From positions 1 through 19,800 of the forward strand of contig CAYGWJ010000456.1 in assembly GCA_964353405.1 (NCBI GenBank): 19,800 nucleotides of DNA, given 5' to 3'. Under the pieces are notes generated by a model. That model was given only the letters and a program-made list of their open reading frames with translations, made no database searches and was not told the DNA's origin. Every line of letters starts with the position of its first letter. Position 1 is the stretch's first letter. Positions 1 to 6,935 of this stretch are shown piece after piece. Position numbers and translations under genes: made by a program. Source of the stretch: JBGLNJ01 sp964353405. GTDB lineage: Bacteria; Chloroflexota; Anaerolineae; Fen-1058.

Positions 1-1233
1 GTAGCCGCCCACCGTGCGATCTATGCCGGCAAAGAACGCCAGGCACTGGAACATCTGCGCGGGCAGCGCCTGGCGCAGTTCTTGAATGTTGGACACGACT
101 TGCTGCACGGCCTTTTCGTCAAAGTCGAGCGCGCGGGCCACGTCGTCAAAGATGCCGATGTAATCCACGATCAGGCCGTGGGTCTTTTCCTGTCCAAAGG
201 TGCGGTTGGTGCGGCAGATGGCCTGGAGCAGGTTGTGGTCCTTCATCGGCTTGTCGAGGTACATCACCTGCAAGATGGGCGCGTCAAAGCCGGTGAGCAG
301 CTTGGCGGTGACGATGACGAACTGGAGCGGGTCGGACGGGTCGCGGAAACGGTCGAGCAGCTTTTCTTCGGCGTCCTTGTCGCGCTCGTGCTGCTTCCAT
401 TCCGGCGGGTCGCCGGGCGCGGTGGTCATGACGATGGCGCTGGCCTCCGGGCCGATCAGATCGTCCATCACCTGTTTGTAGAGCACACAACACTGGCGGT
501 CAAAGACCACCACCTGCGCCTTGAAGCCGTTCGGCTCTACCTTGGTCGAAAAGTGCCGCACCATGTGCTCCACCACGGCGCGGATGCGCTCCGGGTTCTT
601 GACCAGCACGGCCATCTTGGCAGCGCGCTTGGCCAGGTCGTCGCGATCTTGCTCGCTCAGATTGCCGGTGATCTCTTTGTAGGCTTCGTCAATGGCCGCC
701 TTGTCAACCTTGAGCCGCACCTCCGGCGTCTCAAAGTGCAGCGGCAGTGTGGCCTTGTCGCGGATAGAGTCCTGGAACGAGTAGCGGCTGAGGTAGCCTT
801 TGTCGTCCTCATCCGCACCAAAGGCCCAGAACGTGTTGCGGTCGGCGCGGTTGATGGGCGTGCCGGTGAGGCCAAAGAGGAACGCATTCGGCAGCGCCTC
901 GCGCATGTTGCGGCCCAGGCCGCCTTCTAGAGTGCGGTGGGCTTCGTCCACCATCACAATGATGTTGGAGCGTTCGTTGCGTGGGGGCGGATGGCCATCC
1001 GCCCCTGCCTCGCCGAATTTGTGGATGGTGGTGATGAGCACCTTGCGCACGTCCTGCGCCAAAAGCGTCTGCAGTTCCTGGCGCGTGGCCACGCCGACCA
1101 TGTTGGGCACGTCGGCGGCGTTAAAGGTGGCGCTGATCTGGGTGTCCAGGTCAATGCGGTCCATCACGATGATGACCGTGGGGTTGCCAAGTTGGGGGTG
1201 CAGGCGGAGCTTTTGCGCGGCAAAGACCATCAT
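1..1233 (-). pseudogene. hsdR: Type I restriction enzyme R subunit, C-terminal part (motor region), runs off the left edge
   Basis: This frame is open from an ATG at 1233 to the window edge; I checked every codon and found no stop. It encodes the translocase part of a type I restriction R subunit, which pumps DNA with ATP before cleavage. Visible are MVFAAQKLRL directly after the expected P-loop position, VIIVMDRIDLDTQ, the DEAH box (VDEAHRT), the helicase motif LTGTP, and later FVIVTAKLLTGFDAP and a CRTNR segment. It is the direct continuation of the frame at 1230-2207, shifted by one base at the P-loop. ATG 1233 overlaps the upstream TGA as ATGA, so coupled restart is possible, but the product would have no Walker A lysine. 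An extra palindrome-encoded peptide, AGADGHPPPR, lies between IHKF and NERSNI. The C-terminus lies outside the window. I am confident of the family; function as a restriction enzyme is unlikely. Confidence 0.9.
984..1005. repeat. Perfect 22-bp palindrome inside hsdR
   Basis: The bases form a perfect inverted repeat with no loop, centred on ggcc, with ggggcggatg as one arm. It lies in frame in hsdR just upstream of the DEAH box and adds a Gly/Ala/Asp/His/Pro segment that typical R subunits lack at this point. It looks like an interspersed palindromic element rather than a regulatory site. Confidence 0.8.
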
Positions 1234-2207
1234 CCCCAGGACACCCTTAAGGGGTGGAAATGCCAGATCAGGCCCTTTTTGGGATAGCCCTTGACCACGC
1301 GGGCCACGATCTTGTTAGTAGTTTCGTATTGCTGGTAACGGCAGATGATCTTGATGCGCCGGTGTTTCTTATCGGTGGCAAAGAGAGAGAAGTTCTGCAG
1401 GATGTCGAGCACCACCTCGGGCCGGAGCATGCTTTGCACCGTGGCCTTGACGTGATGCAACTGGCCTTCGGCCTGGTTGTCGTCGTCGCGCCACGGCCCC
1501 CACATCTCGATGGGCATGCGGATGGAGCCGTAGCGGAACAACTTGCCCTCGGTGGCGAAGGAAAAGACGTTCGGCACAAACATGGCCGGGATTTCCTTCT
1601 CATAAATCTGGTTGATCTGGAACGCGCCGTCGAACCAGGTGACGGCGGCGCGGGTGGGCGTCTTGGCCTCGCCGATGACGAGCGGCAAGCCGTTGACGAC
1701 AAAGACCACGTCAAAGCGCTTTTCCACCGCGCCGGCTTGAAACGTCCATTGGTTGGTAACGACGTACTGATTGCGCGCAGGCTGTGCGGCGTCCACCAGG
1801 CGCACGGGCACATGCTCGCCGTTCGTGCCAAAGGGCATGGTCTTTTCGCCGCGCAGCCAGGCGCAGAAAAGCTCGTTGGCCCGCACCAGGCCGTCGGCCT
1901 GCACGGAGAGGAGGATGGCGCGCAGGTTGTAGATCACTTCGTCGGCGCGGTCGGGCTGGGCGGCGATTTCGGGATTGAGGCGGATGAGCGCCTCGCGCAG
2001 CCACGGCTCCACCATCACGTCGCCGGGCTGGCGGGGAATTTGGGCGGCGGGGACGTATTCCCAGCGCGCCGGGCGCAGCTCGTCGCCGAGGGAGTCGCCT
2101 CCGTAGCGCGGCGAATCCTCGCGCACACTGGACGGCTGCTTGCCGCCAATCTTTGTGGCGGCATCGAGGATCATTTGCTCGACGGTGTTGGATTCGGTAA
2201 AAGTCAT
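1230..2207 (-). pseudogene. hsdR: Type I restriction enzyme R subunit, N-terminal part (nuclease domain), frameshifted
   Basis: This 325-codon frame encodes the HSDR_N nuclease domain. The PD-(D/E)xK signature is RFDVVFVVNG followed by LPLVIGEAKT. The chain then continues in typical HsdR order to YQQYETTNKI and PKKGLIWHF. The next codons should be the Walker A motif QGSGKS. Instead they read HPLRVSWG and then a stop. The ATG at 2207 is chosen over the upstream TTG at 2222 because a strong GGGAGGTG ribosome site lies just before it and because it overlaps the upstream stop as ATGA. Gene context upstream is an AlbA_2 remnant, a usual neighbour in type I loci; hsdM and hsdS are not seen. A one-base loss after the SW codons creates the stop. 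Expressed alone, it would be a nuclease domain without a motor. Confidence 0.9.
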
Positions 2208-2632
2208 TCCGCCACCTCCCAATGGCCGCCTCTGGCGGGGCCGACTCGTTTCAAACGTCCTTGTGTTTTGAGCTTGTGTATCTGCAAGTGCTGCGCGTTT
2301 TGAAATACCGAGAATTTCACAAGATGATCCGTTGAAACAACGTCATCCTGCTTGATCAGCTCAATGATCTGATCCTCGGTTTTCGGTGAACCTTTCGGTG
2401 AACTTGCCTTTGCCGAACTTTTTTTTCCCGAACTGAGCTCGGGTTGCCCCCCAACAGTAGGGGGTTGCGCCGAGCCTTCGATTTCTTCCCGGTGAATCGT
2501 GGCAGCGCCTCAGCGCAGGCAGCCGTCCCGGTCATCGGACAAGTCGGTCTCGGGCCAGTTCTCCAGCGCCCGCTTGAACTGGCGGCGGCTGTCTTCGCCG
2601 AGGGCGATGTGGGCCTTTGCGCTCAGGTTCAT
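2204..2632 (-). pseudogene. AlbA_2-type putative DNA-binding/ATP-binding protein remnant (N-terminus and C-terminal winged helix only)
   Basis: One reading frame joins two ends of a much larger protein. The ATG at 2632 starts MNLSAKAHIALGEDSRRQFKR, which matches the first strand and helix of the AlbA_2 (Schlafen-like) domain. After a TGA at 2512-2510 the same frame stays open to the stop at 2204. It encodes an SSGKKSSAKASS-type linker, then a winged-helix domain ending KTQGRLKRVGPARGGHWEV. That ending is common in AlbA_2/AAA_4 'RecG-like' proteins. The middle of the domain and the rest of the protein are missing. The start overlaps the zinc-ribbon stop, and the end overlaps the hsdR start, both as ATGA, which shows the original coupled operon. 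A second remnant of the same gene start lies at 4092-4187. The linker also contains a PPTVGG peptide encoded by a C-run/G-run near-palindrome at 2447-2464. Confidence 0.7.
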
Positions 2633-2865
2633 GGTTCAGTCTCCGGCTCAATCAGTCGTTTGACCGTCGCACCGCATGTTTGGCAGACGCCCGTCAGCGC
2701 CAGATCCTCGTTCACGAGCTCGCCGTGGAAATCCGTGATGACGGTCATGCGGTGACAGTCGGAACACCACACGTTGGCGAGCAGTTTGGTTTGCGCCCAC
2801 GCCGGAATTCTTTGCCAGCGTGCAGCCGCAGCCGGGGTGAACGCGTTGTTGGCGGCGCTATCCAT
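2629..2865 (-). CDS. Small zinc-ribbon protein (78 aa)
   Basis: The predicted protein has two CxxC pairs, WCSDC and CQTC, about 27 residues apart, as in a zinc ribbon. Between them is a beta-rich stretch (MTVITDFHGELVNEDLALTG). The first 25 residues are alanine-rich with an AWAQTKL segment. The ATG at 2865 overlaps the end of the AAA ATPase gene by 8 bases, and the stop overlaps the next ATG as ATGA, so the gene sits in a tightly coupled operon. Small proteins of this pattern occur beside ATPase and restriction genes, but I know of no assigned function. A nucleic-acid or protein-binding accessory role is only a guess. A longer open frame upstream is an artefact of overlap with the ATPase gene. 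Confidence 0.65.
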   Translation of the reverse strand: MDSAANNAFTPAAAARWQRIPAWAQTKLLANVWCSDCHRMTVITDFHGELVNEDLALTGVCQTCGATVKRLIEPETEP

Positions 2866-4048
2866 TAAAAAGTTCTCCGGTGAGTTGGCGAACCTCTGGG
2901 GAGGTGACGGCCTGGCTGCCCTGAGCGAGCCGGGCCAGCGGCACCACCGTGACGCGCTCGGCCAGGGAATAGGCGCGCGTACCGGGATAAATGACGACCA
3001 GGTGGTCGAGGGCCAGGTCCTCCAGAGCGATATGCATAGAGGGTGTGAGCCGTGGCGCGTCAACCCGCTTGCACTCGACGCCCACGCGGCGGCCATCCTT
3101 GATCAGCAATAGATCCAACTCGGCGCCGTTGTGGGTGCCCCAGAAATAGGCTTCGTCAGGCGCGACCGCCTCTAGGGTCTCCTCGACCGCGTACCCTTCC
3201 CAGGACGCGCCCAACTTGGGGTGAAGAAGCAAGTCGTGCTGCGAGCGAATGCCCAACAGGTGGTGCAGGATGCCGCTGTCGCGAAAGTAGACTTTGCACG
3301 CTTTGATTTGGCGTTTGCCCAGGTTGGCGTGCCAGGGTTGGAGCTGCCGCACCATGAAAAACCCGGCCAGCGTATCGAGGTAGCGGTTCACCGTGGGCTG
3401 CGACACGCCCAGTGAACGGCCAAGTTCGGCGGCATTCCAGACCTGGCCGTGATAGTGGGCCAGCATGGTCCAGAAGCGCAGCAGCGTCTGGGCGGGGATA
3501 GTGATGCCGAACTGCGGCAGATCGCGCTCCAGAAAAGCCTGCACAAAGCTCTTGCGCCAGACAGCACTGGCCTCATCTGAGCTGGCCAGAAAGGCGAGTG
3601 GAAAGCCACCGCGCAGCCAGTGCTGCGCCTGCGCCTCAGCGCCCACCTCCGCCAGGCTGAACCCGCTCATGGTGACCGTCTCCAGCCGGCCCGCCAGTGA
3701 CTCTGACGACTGGCGCAGCAGGTCGGGCGAAGCGCTGCCCAGGATCAAGAAGTGGGCAGGCAGCGGCGTGCGGTCGCAGAGCACGCGCAGCACTGGAAAA
3801 AGATCGGGGCGGCGCTGGATCTCGTCGATAACCACCAGGCCGCGCAAGCCTTGTAGCGCGGTCATGGGCTGGTCGAGCCGCGCCAGGCTGACCGGGTCCT
3901 CCAAATCAAAATAGTTCGCCGAGTCAACGGCGACGAACTGGCGTGCCAGGGTGGTTTTGCCGCACTGGCGCGGCCCGATGAGCGCGGCCACCCGGCTGCG
4001 CGTCAGCGCGACTTTAATCTGCTGGGAGAGGACTTGTCGTTGAATCAT
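2858..4048 (-). CDS. AAA ATPase with C-terminal DUF4143 (396 aa)
   Basis: The N-terminal AAA_14 domain has Walker A GPRQCGKT at residues 25-32 and Walker B VVIDE at about 72-76, followed by LILGSASPDLL (sensor-like). A helix-turn-helix-like stretch (NAAELGRSLGVSQPTVNRYL) precedes the DUF4143 domain. That domain ends with GAELDLLLIKDGRRVGVECK, a degraded PD-(D/E)xK-type fold. Length is normal for the family. These ATPases are widespread in accessory DNA, and their biological role is not firmly established. The start ATG at 4048 has no clear Shine-Dalgarno site. A 9-bp inverted repeat lies 12 bases upstream of the start and could be an operator. The gene lies between two AlbA_2 fragments, which suggests it was inserted there. 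The zinc-ribbon gene overlaps its 3' end. Confidence 0.9.
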   Translation of the reverse strand: MIQRQVLSQQIKVALTRSRVAALIGPRQCGKTTLARQFVAVDSANYFDLEDPVSLARLDQPMTALQGLRGLVVIDEIQRRPDLFPVLRVLCDRTPLPAHFLILGSASPDLLRQSSESLAGRLETVTMSGFSLAEVGAEAQAQHWLRGGFPLAFLASSDEASAVWRKSFVQAFLERDLPQFGITIPAQTLLRFWTMLAHYHGQVWNAAELGRSLGVSQPTVNRYLDTLAGFFMVRQLQPWHANLGKRQIKACKVYFRDSGILHHLLGIRSQHDLLLHPKLGASWEGYAVEETLEAVAPDEAYFWGTHNGAELDLLLIKDGRRVGVECKRVDAPRLTPSMHIALEDLALDHLVVIYPGTRAYSLAERVTVVPLARLAQGSQAVTSPEVRQLTGELFNG

Positions 4049-4059
4049 GGACTCATGAT

Positions 4060-4098
4060 ACCATGAAAATCAAATATTGCACTTTTATATTTCATGGT
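4060..4098. promoter_or_regulatory. Inverted repeat ACCATGAAA/TTTCATGGT upstream of the AAA ATPase
   Basis: Perfect 9-bp arms at 4060-4068 and 4090-4098 are separated by 21 bases of AT-rich DNA. This is the most AT-rich spot of the left block and lies where a promoter for the ATPase at 4048 is expected, with TATCAT-like and TATAAA-like hexamers on the minus strand. An operator/promoter is the simplest reading; it is also close to the junction with the broken AlbA_2 gene, so it could be an insertion boundary. Confidence 0.4.
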
Positions 4099-4187
4099 TC
4101 AAGCGCAACATTGGTAACGTCCCGTGTGAACTGGCGGCGGCTGTCTTTGCCGAGGGCGATCTGGGCTTGCAGTTCCGTCAACGTCAT
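4092..4187 (-). pseudogene. AlbA_2 protein N-terminal remnant (second copy)
   Basis: The frame from ATG 4187 encodes MTLTELQAQIALGKDSRRQF then TRDVTN, the canonical beginning of AlbA_2-domain proteins, and ends after 31 codons. The stretch from IALG to RRQF is nearly identical to the remnant starting at 2632, in both DNA and protein. Homology stops after RDVTN, where the AT-rich leader of the AAA ATPase begins, so this marks one side of the insertion. The start overlaps the stop of the hsdR-like fragment as ATGA. Confidence 0.65.
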
Positions 4188-4267
4188 GGGGACTCTGCGA
4201 CCGCGCCGCCGCGCCTGGCGACGGCATCGAGGATCATTTGCTCGACGGTGTTGGATTCGGTGAACAT
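4184..4267 (-). pseudogene. Duplicated hsdR 5' fragment (27 codons)
   Basis: ATG 4267 starts MFTESNTVEQMILDAVARRG, and the frame stops after 27 codons. About 30 bases (gaggatcatttgctcgacgg onward) are identical to the start of hsdR at 2167-2197, whose protein begins MTFTESNTVEQMILDAATKIG. It is therefore a copy of an hsdR start fused to an AlbA_2 start. A GGAAACGACC sequence before the ATG could still act as a ribosome site. It marks a duplication or rearrangement in a former type I locus. Confidence 0.65.
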
Positions 4268-4278
4268 GGTCGTTTCCT

Positions 4279-4359
4279 TCAACGAGTCAAGAAATGTGTG
4301 CGGTCGCCTTGTGAGAGTTTGACCTGGAGGGTGCTGATGGTGCAGGTGTTGGTTGTCAT
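4279..4359 (-). CDS. 26-aa ORF coupled to fic, function unknown
   Basis: The ATG at 4359 overlaps the fic stop codon as ATGA. The frame encodes MTTNTCTISTLQVKLSQGDR and six more residues, then stops 11 bases before the hsdR-like fragment. I do not recognise it. Its position suggests either the stump of another gene of the old operon or a non-functional spacer. Coupling is the only support for translation. Confidence 0.3.
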   Translation of the reverse strand: MTTNTCTISTLQVKLSQGDRTHFLTR

Positions 4360-5468
4360 CGAGAAATTCCTTCCGCCGTTATTCCGCCAATAAACCGCCG
4401 ATACGCTTTGCGCGCCGACAAGCGGTAGCGGCGCGATTTGCGCGCCGGATCGGCCACTTGCAGCCAGCCTTCCTCCAGCCACCCGGCGATCAGGTCGCGC
4501 ACCGTGCGCGGCGCCAGTCCCAACGCGCGAGCAATCTCGGCATTGGTCACTGTCTCTTGCCGGGTGAACAATCCCAACACCAATCGCGCGCGCCGATCCA
4601 ATCGGCGCAACTCGGGCGGCTCGGATGTGGCCGGCTGTTCAGCTTGAGCGCGCACCTCATCGGCCACGCGGCGAAAGACAGCGGCCATGCTGTGGACAAA
4701 ATAGGCCAGCCAACCGGTCAGGTCGGCCTCGGCGCGGCCCTCGTAATAGTTGTGGTGCGGGTGCGTCTGCAACGCAGCGTAATAGGCCGGCAGGTCTTGC
4801 ACATATTCTTCTTCCAGGCTGTAAAAGCGGCCCAGGTCATAGCCGTGACGATAGAGAACCAGCGTCGCCAGCGCGCGTGCGGTGCGCCCATTGCCATCGT
4901 AGAACGGATGAATTGTCACAAACTGGTAATGCGCCAGTCCCGCTATGACCGGCGCGGGCAACTCGTCACGCTCGGCTTGCGCAATCCATTCCGCCAAATC
5001 GCGCATCAGGCCGGGCACATCGGCGGCCTCGGGCGGCATGTAAATGATCTGGCCGGAGGCGGCATCGCGAATGACGTTTTGACCGTCGCGGTACGGTGTG
5101 GGGCGGGCGCGCAGGCCAGTAAAGATAATCGCGTGCAACCGGCGGATCAACTCTTTTGTGATCGGCGTTTGCTGCTCGGCCCATTCTTCCACACGTTGAA
5201 GCGCGCGGTAATAGTTTTGTACCTCACGTACGTCGCGTTCGCGACCAGGGAAACGTCGCCCCTCCAACACCACGTGCTCGGCTTCCGCCAACGTCAGCCG
5301 ATTGCCCTCGATGCGCGTGGAATAGTGCGTCGAGCGGACGCGCGCCTGCTGGCGCAACCGCTCCACGACCTGAGGTGGCAGCAGGGTCAAGCGCACCGCT
5401 TGACGCGCCGATTCGATGTCCATCAAATCCCGCACGATAACGGGTGTAAATGTGTAATGCAAATTCAT
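4356..5468 (-). CDS. Fic family protein with N-terminal inhibitory helix and C-terminal winged helix (370 aa)
   Basis: Fic proteins transfer AMP or another nucleotide part to hydroxyl side chains of target proteins. The core motif HPFYDGNGRTAR is complete at residues 187-198, including the catalytic His and the phosphate-binding residues. The N-terminal motif STRIEG at 50-55 fits the (S/T)xxxE(G/N) inhibitory helix, so the enzyme is likely self-inhibited (class II). A flap-like segment (GQIIYMPPEA) lies at 139-148. The last 80 residues form a winged helix (TNAEIARALGLAPRTVRDLI). The ATG at 5468 follows a GGAGAG site at good spacing. Length and domain order are normal for the family. Such proteins are frequent in type I restriction loci and genomic islands, which suits the debris downstream. 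Substrate unknown. Confidence 0.92.
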   Translation of the reverse strand: MNLHYTFTPVIVRDLMDIESARQAVRLTLLPPQVVERLRQQARVRSTHYSTRIEGNRLTLAEAEHVVLEGRRFPGRERDVREVQNYYRALQRVEEWAEQQTPITKELIRRLHAIIFTGLRARPTPYRDGQNVIRDAASGQIIYMPPEAADVPGLMRDLAEWIAQAERDELPAPVIAGLAHYQFVTIHPFYDGNGRTARALATLVLYRHGYDLGRFYSLEEEYVQDLPAYYAALQTHPHHNYYEGRAEADLTGWLAYFVHSMAAVFRRVADEVRAQAEQPATSEPPELRRLDRRARLVLGLFTRQETVTNAEIARALGLAPRTVRDLIAGWLEEGWLQVADPARKSRRYRLSARKAYRRFIGGITAEGISR

Positions 5469-5495
5469 CGGATCTCTCCTGACCTAACCCCCTGG

Positions 5496-5547
5496 CCCCT
5501 TCCCTGCGAGGGAAGGGGGAATGCCCCCTCTCCTTGTAGGAGAGGGG
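5496..5547. repeat. Twin hairpin repeat between fic and the upstream gene
   Basis: Two perfect hairpins follow each other: arms 5496-5505/5509-5518 (CCCCTTCCCT, loop gcg) and arms 5525-5534/5538-5547 (CCCCTCTCCT, loop tgt). Each has 10-bp arms and a 3-base loop. The left half resembles the hairpin at 14478-14500. They could terminate transcription of the 5566-6669 gene or protect its mRNA end, but no U-tract follows. They look like members of an interspersed REP-like family. Confidence 0.75.
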
Positions 5548-5565
5548 CCGGCGCGCAAGCGGAGG

Positions 5566-6669
5566 TCACAATCCCGCCTCACGCAAGCGAGCCTTCAATG
5601 CGGAGCGTGTCTTGTATCGCTCGCACAACTCGCTCAGGCGCGCTTCAAAATCGGTCGCCTGGCCTTTGAGGGCGATCGCTTGTTTGAGCCTGGACAAAAG
5701 TTCAGCGGCTTCCTGGTAAGCACTCGAGTTTGACTTGCGGATCAGCTCTTCCACGACTTGCCACGTTTGCTTTTGCCGTTGGAACAGCGCTTCCAGTTCC
5801 GCGATGCGCTTGGCCTCTGCTTCTTCCGCTTGCCGCTTCTCTTCCGCTTTCCGTTCATGGTCGGCGGCCTTCAAGAGTTGCTTGGCCTTGCGCCGGGGCT
5901 TGGGTTCGGGTCGAGGCGCTTTACCGAGGAACTCGCGCAGTCTCGCTCTGATCTCTAGATCGAGGTGCGGCTCGCCTTGAACCAGGCGCAACAGGTAGGC
6001 GTCGCATTCCTCGCGTGGAAGCTGGGCAATCGCCTGACGCAAGGCTTGAGCGTCATCCGGTGATGTTTCCAACTTGCCACTCGCCCGCGCCGCGACTTGG
6101 ATCAGATGCTCATCTATTTCAAAGAGCCGCGCCAAATCGCGCAAGGCTGGAGAAAGCGCGCCCAATCCGGGCGGCACGGGCGGTTCTTCTTCAGTCTCGG
6201 CCTGCTCGAACTCGGTTGCCTTGAGCCAGGCCAAGTACAACGCTCGATAGTCGCCCCGCAGAATGTCGCCGCGCAACTCGACGAGCGAATCGAGCACTCC
6301 TTCACCCTCTACCCAGAGTCCGCCGCCTTCATCGTCGAATCTGATGTTCAGGATAACATGCTGGCCTGTCGTCGAAAACGAAATGATGTCTTCGACACAG
6401 TAAGGCTGCACCTGCTCGAGATCAATGACCGACTTTTGGAAGCGAAACATCAACTGCTTGGCGCCCCAGTTTGCCAGATACAGCATCGCGTCGAAATATC
6501 GAGCCAGCACCTTTTTCGCATCGCCGTGAAAATCGCCATACTGATAGGTGAACACGGCGCGCGTGGACGAAAGCTGCACTCGGCTGGACAACTGGCTAAT
6601 GTCGGCCTGTTCCTCACGAGTGAGCGGACGATCAAGTGCCTGGAATTCATAGTACTGGTATTCGCTCAT
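5566..6669 (-). CDS. Hypothetical coiled-coil protein (367 aa)
   Basis: I recognise the N-terminal pattern (MSEYQYYEFQALDRPLTREE) from hypothetical proteins that I recall sitting beside SWIM zinc-finger genes in Chloroflexota and other bacteria. That link is from memory, and no SWIM gene is visible here. Residues 1-170 look globular and mixed alpha/beta. The middle (about 175-240) is helical. A long charged coiled coil rich in Lys, Glu and Ala (RRKAKQLLKAADHERKAEEK onward) spans about 245-300, followed by a helical tail. The ATG at 6669 is chosen because GGGGAGGG precedes it at good spacing; an in-frame TTG at 6687 lies upstream of that site. No enzymatic motif or membrane segment is seen. 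Confidence 0.75.
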   Translation of the reverse strand: MSEYQYYEFQALDRPLTREEQADISQLSSRVQLSSTRAVFTYQYGDFHGDAKKVLARYFDAMLYLANWGAKQLMFRFQKSVIDLEQVQPYCVEDIISFSTTGQHVILNIRFDDEGGGLWVEGEGVLDSLVELRGDILRGDYRALYLAWLKATEFEQAETEEEPPVPPGLGALSPALRDLARLFEIDEHLIQVAARASGKLETSPDDAQALRQAIAQLPREECDAYLLRLVQGEPHLDLEIRARLREFLGKAPRPEPKPRRKAKQLLKAADHERKAEEKRQAEEAEAKRIAELEALFQRQKQTWQVVEELIRKSNSSAYQEAAELLSRLKQAIALKGQATDFEARLSELCERYKTRSALKARLREAGL

Positions 6670-6709
6670 AAACTGTGCCCTCCCCAACTACCGATTCGCT
6701 ATCAATTCC

Positions 6710-6905
6710 TCAACAGAGGGCGTCACCGACAGGGACGCATCCAGCCGCAGCGATGCACGCCAATACGCCGGGCAGATCGCATCGGATGTCCTCATTCTTG
6801 ACGCGCAAGATGCGCAGACCACGCGCCGCAAGGACACGGTCGCGTTCTTGGTCAATTGATTACGCCGTGGCATCACAGATTCCCACCAACAAGACGTCCA
6901 CGCCA
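6710..6905 (-). pseudogene. DUF559/Vsr-like endonuclease C-terminal remnant
   Basis: From 6859 to the stop at 6712-6710 the minus strand encodes SIDQERDRVLAARGLRILRV, then KNEDI...LPGVLACI. This matches the C-terminal third of DUF559 proteins (ERD..L...G.RVLR..N.EV...L..VL..I). Upstream the same frame reads a decayed VDVLLVGICDATA followed by TAA at 6862-6860, like the VIELDGATH part of the family. The rest is absent, so this is a relic. It fills most of the 266-bp gap between the macro gene and the coiled-coil gene. Confidence 0.55.
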
Positions 6906-6935
6906 GTCGGAATGCCAAAATGTATGCAGAAGAAT

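Noticed and set aside
82..930. Long open frame on the plus strand opposite hsdR
   Set aside because: It uses the same codon boundaries as the hsdR frame on the other strand, has a His/Val/Gly-rich composition typical of antisense of GC-rich genes, and shows no family motif.
1254..2303. Long plus-strand open frame opposite the hsdR nuclease part
   Set aside because: Antisense shadow; the minus strand carries clear HSDR_N motifs and a strong ribosome site.
4353..5669. 438-codon plus-strand open frame across fic
   Set aside because: The minus strand encodes a complete Fic protein with all motifs; the plus frame is low-complexity and runs through the hairpin repeats.
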